DNA from: Glycine soja
Taxonomy: Eukaryota; Streptophyta; Magnoliopsida; Fabales; Fabaceae
Length of the DNA stretch: 64,000 nucleotides
NCBI RefSeq assembly: GCF_004193775.1
Contig: NC_041019.1
Location: 12,758,204 to 12,822,203 of the forward strand
Direction: 5' to 3'
Below the pieces are notes generated by a model that was given only the letters and a program-made list of their open reading frames with translations, made no database searches and was not told the DNA's origin. How positions within the stretch are numbered: position 1 is the stretch's first letter; every line of letters begins with the position of its first letter. Shown piece by piece: positions 14,019 through 23,500 of this stretch. Position numbers and translations under genes: made by a program.

Positions 14019-14460
14019 TTGAGAAACAAAAGAAATAAAAGGGAATCAAACATCAATACAAAGAAGAAAGAAGAAGACTCCTCCTTAGCCCCAACATGCT
14101 ATGAAAGCAATCAACCTGGGCACATGATATTCGATTATCTTGTCTTTGAAAGAAGAATTGAAGAATCCGACAAGAGGAATCTCAAAGAAAAGAAACAAAA
14201 GAAAGCATAAATCACTTGGGAAGAAAATGACAAAAATTCTTCAAGTGATTCAGAAAAATAAAATCATAAATCTGGGTATCTTGATGAAAGACTATGAAAA
14301 TGGAGAAGAGCAAAGGCGATACATTGATAGCAATTTCTCCAAACACATGGCATGCATCAAAGTTCATTCATATTTCTCCCCAAGATAAATGGATATGTGA
14401 TTTATGGAGACAACAAACAAAGGCCACTTGATCAACAAGCCTAACAAGTAATATCAAATG
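14019..14460 (+). pseudogene. Degraded gag zinc knuckle and protease scrap
   Basis: Downstream of gag the frame continues as a Lys-rich segment with a ruined knuckle, CYESNQPGHMIFDY: the second and last Cys are Ser and Tyr, and only the first Cys and the His remain. Around 14310-14400, YIDSNFSKHMACIKVHSYFS resembles the Copia protease start (normally D-S-G-C-S-x-H-M), with Gly-Cys replaced by Asn-Phe. Then all similarity to pol ends, which marks the deletion of integrase, RT and RNase H. Confidence 0.75.
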
Positions 14461-14800
14461 ATACCAACAGGTCACTTGTCTTTAATTGATTACTTTGATG
14501 ATTTTTGTCTATGATTATTAACTTTTGATTAAGTTTTGATGCTTGTTTACTGCTTAAATATTTGATTGTCATTAATGTTTTTGATTAATAGTTATGTTGA
14601 TTGTCTTTGATAATTGTTCTTGATTATGTTTTGATGATTGTGTTTAATTGTAAGTATTTGATTATATTTGATTGGTGTGTGTTAATTGTTTGATTAATAC
14701 TTGTTCGAATGAATTAAATGCATTAGTAGTGATAATTGATAATATTAGATTATTTAGCATAGACATAGGTAATTTTTTGAGAAACTAGCCTAGTTTATGC

Positions 14801-14958
14801 TCTGGTAATCGATTACCATTCAGTGTAATCGATTACACAAGAACAGGTAGCTTGTAATCGATTACAACATCCTGTAATCGATTACCAGAAGGCTTATTAA
14901 TCCTGTAATCGATTACCAAGCCTTGTAATCGATTACAACTCGTCCTCGTCTATAAATA
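14801..14958 (+). promoter_or_regulatory. Internal promoter: six phased palindromes and a TATA box
   Basis: GTAATCGATTAC occurs six times, at 14805, 14825, 14854, 14874, 14905 and 14925. The start-to-start steps are 20, 29, 20, 31 and 20 bp, which makes three pairs. TATAAATA follows at 14951-14958. A CT-rich leader of about 150 nt then leads to the ATG at 15139. The same palindromes mark the LTRs of this family. That this drives the envelope-like ORF is inferred from layout. Confidence 0.6.
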
Positions 14959-15138
14959 CCTACGAAACCAGTCTTGCTGCGCAGCCAAAGCTCCTCCTCG
15001 TACCTCCTTCATCCCTAAATCTTCAAACCTTCATATCTTCCTCAAATCTTCACCAAAACACGTCCCGTAAAGCCCAATCTTACTCTTTTTCACTCTTCTT
15101 TCACTTCCACCGGTCGAAATTCACTAAAACTTCATCAA

Positions 15139-16275
15139 ATGACAGAACCATCAAAGAAGAGAAAGGGATCATCCTCCACCGCCGCTGCTGCTGCCCATCA
15201 CCGCCACGGACCATCCGAAGCACCCACAACACCTATTCATCCCTCTTTGTCATCTCCAAGATCATCCACTTTGTTTTCATTCAATGATCAGCGTCTACGG
15301 TACCTTTCTCAATTTTCTTCTAGGATCATCTTAGACCCTAAGTACCTAGATGTAGATTTCTTTAATGATGAAACATTTGATTGCTATCAAGTGTTTCAAA
15401 ATTCTGGCTTGGTTGATTTCATGTCTTTAAAATTGCCACATTATCCTGAACTTGTCAAGGTCTTCTACTGCAATTTAAAAATTCAGGATGACATTATTTC
15501 TTTTGAGGTGCATGGTATTCCAATGATCATTGATCAATCATTGTTCTTTTCTTTAACTCATTTACCCAGTCAAGGTGCACCTTTTGAGGGCACCATTGTT
15601 GATGACTGGAAATTTGATTATTCTAGTCATGATGCTCGTCGTATGGTCTGCAATGACCAGGCTGAAATGACCGGTAGATTACTAGTCGGGTCATTGACAT
15701 TTGATAATCGCATCATCCACTATATAATTGTTAGAATTTTGCTTCCCCGGTCTTCAAATTTGGCACAAGCCTCTGAGGAGGATTTGATTCTGATGTGGGC
15801 TTTCCTTACCAGTTGTCAGATCGATTGGGCTCACTTGGTTCGGTACCGAATGCATAAGGCATTACGGGCCAATGCACCTCTCCCTTACCCTCAATTGATA
15901 ACTTTGTTTCTGCGTCATTTTCAAATTCCGCTTGATGATGAACCATTTGTTCAAGTCAAGCGTTCCTTTGCAATTGGTGCTGGTGCAGTGACTTCTTTTG
16001 GATACCGTAAGGATCAGAATGGTCAATGGCAGAAGAAAGACGCACTCCCTCCTTAAGATGAACGTACTCCTTCTCCTCCTCCTCAGCGAGATGATTCAGC
16101 CCTCATGACTGAAGTTCTTTCCGAGTTACGGGGTCTTCGTTCTTATGTTGGTGAAAATTTCGACTCGTTGGATACTCGCTTTGCCGGAATGGATATCCAT
16201 CTCACACAGCTTGAAGAAGATGTGGGTTACATTCGTCAGAGTTTTGATCTTCCACCACCACCTCCACCTTCTTAG
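15139..16275 (+). pseudogene. Envelope-like / plant transposon-domain ORF with one internal stop
   Basis: The frame 15139-16056 encodes 305 residues. It has a low-complexity N-terminus (STAAAAAHHRHGPSEAP), then a globular domain from about residue 55 (LRYLSQFSSRIILDPKYLDV through FLRHFQIPLDDEPFVQVKRS). This domain resembles the putative plant transposon protein domain found in SIRE-type envelope-like ORFs. A single TAA at 16054-16056 interrupts it. The same frame then stays open for 72 more codons to TAG at 16273-16275, adding a heptad-like helical segment (SELRGLRSYVGENFDSLDTR) and a proline tail. The C-terminal coiled coil plus Pro-rich tail fits descriptions of SIRE1 envelope-like proteins. 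Function is unproven; no clear transmembrane segment is seen. Confidence 0.75.
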
Positions 16276-16707
16276 AATTTAGTTTATAATTCTATGTTTC
16301 TTATAAGCCGTGCATTTTGGCTATGACATTTAGATTATTGTTTTCAGTACTTTATTTATCTTTTAGTATTTGAATTTTGGAATTTGATGTTTTGATTCTA
16401 TGTGTTTTTGAATTTTGAACTGATTGGATTATATTTTTGGTTATGACTTATTTATGATTTTGGTTGGTTATGACTTATAATTGATTTTTGTCCACTTCAT
16501 TATTTTATCTGTATTGATTCCCACGTACTTTGGCTTTTTGATGTTGCCAAAGGGGGAGAAAAATGGGGTGGTAGAGAAGCTTAGAAATCAAGTGATCATC
16601 AATTCCAAAACATAGGCGGAGTGAACGTGCAATATATTATGCATATACATTGCTTGCTTGTATCTTGATTTCAGGACTTATATTGTCATCATCAAAAAGG
16701 GAGAGAT
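16276..16707 (+). other. SIRE-like element 3' non-coding region and polypurine tract
   Basis: TTTTG-rich non-coding sequence runs to a purine tract (AAAAAGGGAGAGAT, 16694-16707) immediately before the 3' LTR, the expected plus-strand primer. A second purine run, AAAGGGGGAGAAAAATGGGG, at 16549-16568 may be a duplicate tract. Confidence 0.75.
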
Positions 16708-17792
16708 TGTAGAAGCAAATGACTTTGATGTTTTAATGATGATCATGATGATTTGATGCAAATGATGCAAATGCGCTTTTCAAGTTTAAATTCAAGACAA
16801 TGATTCAAGAATACAAGACACAAACATTAAGATGATCACTAGTACATTAGAAAGGAAATTCCTAATTGATATAGCAAAAGGTTTGGCCAAGTAATTCATG
16901 TTAAAAAGTGTTTTTCAAGAGATTTACTCTCTGGTAATCGATTACCAGTGGCCAAAAATGTTTACAACAGCTATTAAAAATTTGAATTCAAATTTTAGAG
17001 TGTGTAATCGATTACACCATATTGGTAATCGATTACCAACAGTTAATAAACGTTTTAATTCAAATTTTAAAACTTTTAATCGATTACACAAATCCTGTAA
17101 TCGATTACCAGAGGAGATTTTCAGAAAATAACTTCCAAGAGTCACATTTATTCAAACGGTTTATGAATGGCCATCAAAGGTCTATTTATATGTGACTTGG
17201 AAACACGAATTAAGAGAGTTTTCATTGCCCAAAAAGTTTTATCCTCTCAAAAGATTAAGAGAGTTTTTCTGAATTGAAATGTCTTATCCTCTCAAAGATT
17301 CCTTGGTCAAACACTTGCATATTCAATAAGGAATTGTGATTGAACTTCATTGTACAATCTATCTCTTTCAAGAGAGATTTTTCTTCTCTTCTTCTTACTT
17401 CTGAAAAGGGATTAAGAGACCGAGGGTCTCTTGTTATAAAGGATTCCTGAACACAAGGGAAGGGTTGTCCCTGTGTGGTTCAGACTTTGTAAAAGGAGTT
17501 TTACAAAGAGAGTGGAAAATCTCAAGTGGGTTGCTTGAGGACTGGACGTAGGCACGGGAAGTGGCCAAACCAGTATAAATCAGTTTGCATTTCTCTCTTC
17601 CCTTAAACTTCTTTTATTTATTGCATTTATCTTTTGCTTTAAAGAAGTTTATTCTGAATTGTCTTTTGAGTAATTCATGTTAAGGGTGCATTGTTAATCT
17701 AAAAAGAGAGAGCGAAATTTTAATTGGGGAATAGTCTTTGTATCTTAATTCAACCCCCCCTTCTTAAGATAACTGAGGCCATTTGTCTAACA
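16708..17792 (+). repeat. 3' LTR of the SIRE-like element
   Basis: 1,085 bp. Palindromes start at 16934, 17004, 17025, 17076 (first base changed) and 17097; the last four form two pairs 21 bp apart. It retains the segment around 17250-17330 that the 5' LTR lost between two CTCTCAAA repeats. It is followed by the target duplication AAAGG. Confidence 0.95.
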
Positions 17793-17797
17793 AAAGG

Positions 17798-19063
17798 CAC
17801 AAACAAATTAGTAGCTATGAAGCCAACAAATGCCATAAACAGTAGAGCAACATCCATGACTTATTTTTCTTTCCTTCCTATGTGAAAGGGATTGTCAATC
17901 TCACAATTGAGCATGGAAGATCACAATCTAATTGTGATCTTGCTCCATCACAATCTGTGACACAAGTTAGCACAAGAAAAGGCTTTTAATGCATAAGATT
18001 GTGTGATTACATGATATATCTCTCGATCTTAACAACCATGGTTGTTGGTGGTTGAAACACCGAAGTCATTATTGTTATTTATTATGTTTTAATTGTTGGA
18101 TTGGGGGTTAGGGTTTTCGTGATTAGGGTTTGGTGTTTGTTTAGCTTATGAATATGTTTTTTGCTTCATTTTTGTATTTGGATTTTAGGTTATGGGTTAG
18201 GGTTTTCACAATTAGGATTTAGGGTTTTTGCTCTTTTCTTCTTCCATTTTGTGACTATGTTATAATTTGTTTCGTTTTCTTCTAATTTATTTTGCTAATT
18301 TTGGATGTAGTAGATTTTTGCAAGAGGATAAAGTAAAGGTATCATTCACTTGCAGGAACTAGGCACCTCACTTGGTGTAAGCACAATGGTATTAAACTGC
18401 CTTACTCACATTCTTTCCTTACCTTTGAATTTGTTGTCTAACATTTTCTATTTGGGTGAGTAATCATTACCTTTAATTTGTTTTTTTTTCTTTTTATTGA
18501 TATTGTACTAAAGGTTTTTAACTCCCTATTCTCATTCCTTCATTACCTTTGAATTTATTTTCTAACAGTTTCTAGCATATCTCATAGTTAGATTCATCGG
18601 AGAAGAAATCATGAGTTTCATTATGGTATCTCTCATCCTTAATTGTTTTGCACTGTCTCATATGCAAGTAATTCTTTGTGAGAATGTTATTGCAAAGCTT
18701 GAAACACCTTAATAATTGTTTTCCTATATTGCACACACACACACACACACAGATATATATGTGTGTGTGTGTGTGTGTATGTGTGTGTGTGTGTGTGTAA
18801 AATAAAAATAAATAGTATTATGGTAAATATGAGTATGAGAAATAAAAATGATTTTATTTAATAGGTTAAAATATGTGTTATATTAAAAAATAATGTTTGG
18901 GCTTTGTTTTGTGATATAGGTCCTTTTCCATGAATCCTTTAGTGGGCTAGAGTAAGACCCAATAGACAAATTTCTCTCCTTTTATCCGAAACCTAAACCT
19001 AAGTATTGTCACTTTTTTGGAAAATTGTGTCATCACCGTAAGGTCTTTAGGAGAATCACCATA
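17798..19063. other. Intergenic DNA with a CA/TG microsatellite
   Basis: No supported gene. Scattered GGGTTAGGGTTTT motifs occur at 18105-18225. Two degenerate copies of a roughly 45-bp block (TTACCTTTGAATTT, 18415-18450 and 18540-18575) are present. The first 70 bp continue the sequence interrupted by the SIRE-like insertion. Confidence 0.55.
18732..18798. repeat. Compound (CA)n-(AT)n-(GT)n microsatellite
   Basis: About ten CA units, a short ATATAT centre, then about eighteen GT units. The tract is close to a perfect inverted repeat around the AT centre. Confidence 0.95.
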
Positions 19064-20156
19064 TGTGATATCCTTTACCCCATACTAAAATAATAAATAA
19101 AATTTTTGCAAAATAAAAGAAATTAATATTTGAAACTGTACTTCACGATAAAAGACATCCCATATCTCATTACTTTAACTTCAAGTTTGTAATATATTAA
19201 ACTCATGCATAAAAAACACAATTAATAAATATTGACACTCCAAAGGTCATTCATCTCGAAAAGGGAACATAAAGAAAGTAAATAAAACATAGCGAAAGTA
19301 ATTAGGACGAAACAATCCACATTGCTCTAATATTACATTGCAATTTATTAAAGCATACAATCCTATGAATTAAACATAAATATCTCTAAATAAAATGCTA
19401 AGCTTCCTCTCTAACATCATGTTCACAGTATGGATGAACATCATATGTAAATGGTGTTCAGCCCTAATAAATACAAACAAACAAACAATAAAAAAGGGAA
19501 TGATAACATGTTTTCTAAAATTCATAAACATAAGGGTGCTAGGACCCATAAAACAACAAAACCCCTAATGAAAATAATTTTAACCCTAAGTAACTAAAGG
19601 AATATCAATTGCATAACTTCACAACAATTCTATCACTTACACTATATTCCCTAATTAAGCATAAAAAAGGGAAAACACCATTGACAACCAGGAATTAAAG
19701 ATTCAATAAGAAATCAACAAATAAATGCTTCAAGGTATTCACAACCCATCCAATTTGTATAATAAAAATGAAATATATAAATCCTATTGGGTTTAGGGCC
19801 AACTCCTCTACTCATGGATGATGTCATACCCACGAGCAAGAGCTCCCACTTTCCCTTACCTCGAATGATGAAAAATACAACAAGATTGAAGTAGTACTCC
19901 TATGTCCGCACTGATGATTCACATCAAGGTTGAAGCAACACACACAAACATATTATAGAAAATCATTATTGGGGTGTTACATTGTATGAAGAATCTTTAG
20001 GGTTGTAAGTGTGAATGAAGAAGTGTTACTTCTATTGTGTTGTGTTTTCGTCATCTGAGGTAATGGGAAGGGACAACTATTGCTAGTGTGACATTATCCA
20101 TATGTAGAAGGGTTGACCTTAAACCCCAATAGGTTTTGAGGTGAACATAAAAGTTG

Positions 20157-20238
<82 letters not shown>

Positions 20239-20840
20239 ATGTAAGTGTTTATTTTGAGATGTTTGATGATGAATGTATGGAATTTATAAGAACTTGATAC
20301 CTAATATGCTTACATGCTTGTGAATGCATATACTTCATGGGTCATGTAAGATAATATTAATGGTTAATGGTTTATGGACTATTGTCATAAATGATAAATA
20401 ACCATTTTTGTGAAATAGTCTTTGTATTTAATGGTTAATAGGTTACCTTAGGCATTATTAATAATAATTACCTTTCATTAAGTGTTGACTATAGTTGGAT
20501 AACCAAAACCATATAGGAAGGAAAGGTCTAAGTTGGCCTAAGGCCTATCATGATCAATACACTTCCATGACTATATATAGGTGAGGGAAATGAGAGTTAG
20601 GGAAAGAACTAAAGAAATATAGGAAAATCTAGAAAGAAGGAGAAGAAGAGGAAGAAAAGAAAGAAAATGAATGAAGCAGAGATCAAAGACACAATGCCCT
20701 AGATCTCAGATCCAAGACTCCTTGAGGTAAGTGTTTCCTTCTTGTTCTTCCATACCCCTTTGAAAGTTTTCCCTTTTTCTCCTTTTGAACCCTAACATAT
20801 AAGACTTAGGGATTTCCATGATTAAGCTTGATTGAGGGGT
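19064..20840 (+). repeat. LTR of a Ty3-like element, plus orientation
   Basis: Starts TGTGATATCCTTTACCCC and holds a TATA-like CTATATATAGG at about 20571, followed by a purine-rich leader (GAAGGAGAAGAAGAGGAAG). The first 375 bp match the reverse complement of 21900-22278 (for example AAATAAAATGCTAAGCTTCC). The purine-rich leader also matches the reverse complement of 20940-21030. The exact right end is unclear. Confidence 0.6.
20159..20237 (+). repeat. (GT)39 microsatellite
   Basis: An uninterrupted run of about 39 GT units inside the plus-oriented LTR. A shorter GTGTGTGTATGTGTGTG at 21785-21801 lies in the opposite LTR copy. Confidence 0.97.
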
Positions 20841-20879
20841 TTATTAAGTAGATTAAAGCATTAGGTCTCAAATCTCATG

Positions 20880-22278
20880 CCTAAGCTCTAAAACATTAGG
20901 TCTCAAATCTCTTACCTACTTTTCTTATTTCTTTTCTTCCTTGTCTTCTCCTCATTCTCTCTAATTTTCCCTTTCTTTCTTTCTTTCTTTAGCTCTCCCT
21001 TCATTCTCCTATATAAAGCCATGGGTGTGTGTTGAGCTTAGCGGGCTTTATACCTCCTTTGGTCTTGTCTTCCCATTTGGGTCCTATTATTCAACTATAG
21101 TAAAGTCTTAATAAAATTTAACTATTATTAATCATGTCTAAGGTCGTCTTTTAACCATTAAATATAAAAACTATTCCATAAAAGAGGTTTCTTTATCATC
21201 ATTACTAATGTCCATTATTTTGGGGATTTTAACAAATGACCTAGCCCGTTAGTTGGTGAGAACAAGCTTAGGTAATGGTTTAGTAGTGAGTAAGCTAGCC
21301 TATGAAGGGCGAGGATGGGCTCACTTATGTGTAACGATAAGTCTAGTGGATTATTTTTTGTTGAGATGTGACATGCATCATTGCATAATCTTGAGTTTGT
21401 GTGAAATAGACAAAACTTGGATGGTGGAGGTCATGACACATTTTAGCTTGAACCTTGAGGTTTTCAAAGACCTGATGTAGAAACCCCAATGGCCTATGTT
21501 GATCCCGTAGCATTGAGGCATACTTTAAAAGTTAGGTAACACTGACTAGTCACTAGGTGGATATCATTCTAGTGGAGCGTAGTCTATACCAAAGGCATTG
21601 ATGTCACTTCTTATGGGTGGACATATGTGTTCGTAAACTATTTCAAGAGTTAGAGTTGGTACAACATGACATATGGAGTAAAGTAAGGATAAGATTCAAT
21701 TAAACATGAACACAATTACTAGTGATTGCGGATAAACAATGTGTTTTCAATGTTAAGGGAATGTATGTGCATATTTGTAAAACTGTGTGTGTATGTGTGT
21801 GTTCTATTTTTGGTTAATGTTATAATTTGAGCCCAATGCAAGAACATGATATCACTTGTTATTTTTTCTGTTTGTACTTAGGCAAAATGTCATTTGCTTG
21901 TCATGTTTATTAGGATGATGAATTAGATGTTAGAGAGGAAGCTTGGCATTTTATTTAGGGGATATTTATGTTTAATTCATGGGGTTGTATTCTCCGATAA
22001 ATTGTGACATTGGGGGAATATGAGTTTTTTTGTTCTAATTACTTCTGTTATGTTTCATTTACTTTCTTTATGTTTCCTTTTCAAGATTTATGGCCTTTGA
22101 AGTGCCAAACTTAATTACTTATGTTTTACGTATGAGGTTTTTTAATATTTCAGACTTCAAATTAAAGCAATGAGATATGTGATGTCTTTTAACGCAAAGA
22201 AAAGTTTCAAATTTTTTATCATGTTTTGATTTCGCACAATTTTATTTATTATTTTTGTTTGGGGAAAAAGGTGTCAAA
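20880..22278 (-). repeat. Same LTR in minus orientation
   Basis: Reverse-complement copy of the LTR at 19064. It ends on the plus strand with GGGGAAAAAGGTGTCA, which is the LTR start read on the minus strand. The minus strand has a TATA-like TTTATATAGGAG near 21010-21020, followed by an AAAGAAAGAAAG leader. The two copies meet tail to tail near 20850. Confidence 0.55.
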
Positions 22279-23500
22279 AAGCTTATCCTGAAATTACAAA
22301 ATAGATTACTAACATAGTTTAGGCTAGAGTAGAGTAAGGTTTGAACTATTTGAATATATAGATAGTGAAAGAGAGAGCTAGTATCTCATTCCTCTATTTT
22401 GCTGACGCAAATACCATGGAGTAATCATTCTTCTAGAAAGGTTGTTAGAGTGTATTCCTGAAGTGTATACACAAAAAACTTGTTTCCTTTCTCATTTCCT
22501 AAGTGGTGTCATTGAGCTTCAAAAGGATAAAGTTAGGTTGTGATGTGAGTGGGCATAGTTCCTTCAAAACTCTTATGTCTTTGTTTTATTTCCCCCCAAG
22601 GTTATTTCCTTTTTTACACAAAAATGAGAGCTTAAATAATGCTTTTCCCATATTAAATAATGCTCTTGGAAATTTCTTTTATCCTTCTCATATATAAAAT
22701 GTCTAGTTTGAGTTTCTTCTTTGGTGTTACATGTAGGCGCAACTTGTCGAGGATATTAAACACAACGAGTCATGTGATCAACTTTGTTTTAAAGATAACA
22801 AAAAGGTTATGTTTTAACGTTACCCAAACATAAGTTTAAGGGATGATATCCCAAACTGTAAGGCATGATTAAAATCGTGCTTAGAGTAAGAGAAAAAAAA
22901 TTGGAACCTAAAATTATCGTATGGAAAAGCCAGAATCAATTACTTTAGCACATTTTGATGCCTTATCATTCATAGGTTTTTACTTGTAAAACCTTGTGTT
23001 GCTAAAGTTGTATAAAATCTACTACATTTTTCTACCCTTGTCATTCTATAAAATGATTATACTTTAGTACTTCATAAGCCACTTATTAATATGAATATTT
23101 ATTTCTACAGGTATGACATGAACTATTAAATCAAGTTGAAGATAATTATTATAATGCTACATTTTGTAATAACAATACTTGCTCATTTAAACCTCAAGAT
23201 CAAAGTTTCATTTCTAGGAAGTATTTGTATGGCTCATTGAATATACGACTAGTCTTCAAAAAAGATAATTTAATTTGTATATACTTTGAGACCTACTACC
23301 TTTAACATTCATGCAATTTTTTCCACTTTGGAACTTGAGTTTATTTATTATGTCAAGTTTCATCTAATGAAGTTTTTAGTCTAAATCAACCTATTACTTT
23401 GTGTAACATTATGTTTTATTTATTGATTGTCCAAGTGATATAATTAAATTGTAAGAGTAATTAAATTTGCATTTGAGGGCCTATAATTAATTAATGATTG
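22279..23500. other. Intergenic, no gene seen
   Basis: AT-rich DNA with several short open frames but no recognisable product. One open stretch at 22740-22818 follows an AG and reads as about 26 residues to a stop, which is too short to support a gene. Confidence 0.5.

Larger units (their letters stand above)
12145..17792 (+). mobile_element. SIRE-like Copia retrotransposon, pol-deleted
   Basis: LTRs of about 1.0-1.1 kb (12145-13155 and 16708-17792) start TGTAGAAGCAAATGAC and end TCTAACA. A 5-bp duplication AAAGG flanks the element (12140-12144 and 17793-17797). The consensus initiator-Met primer site follows the left LTR, and a purine tract AAAAAGGGAGAGAT precedes the right one. Inside are a gag ORF, a decayed zinc knuckle and protease scrap, then a non-coding stretch with a TATA box and an envelope-like ORF. 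Integrase, RT and RNase H are missing. Long LTRs plus a downstream envelope-like ORF match the SIRE/Maximus lineage; that placement comes from family knowledge. Confidence 0.93.

Noticed and set aside
18105..18225. GGGTTAGGGTTTT motifs considered as interstitial telomere repeat
   Set aside because: They are irregular and few and not in tandem, so they do not form a telomeric array.
18311..18625. Three short AG/GT-bounded stretches that join into an open, hydrophobic peptide
   Set aside because: The flanks are a degenerate direct repeat (TTACCTTTGAATTT blocks), the pieces total under 120 nt, and the peptide matches no family I recognise. Chance is likelier than exons.
22740..22818. Possible exon ending in TAA
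   Set aside because: It is a single 26-codon stretch without partner exons or similarity.
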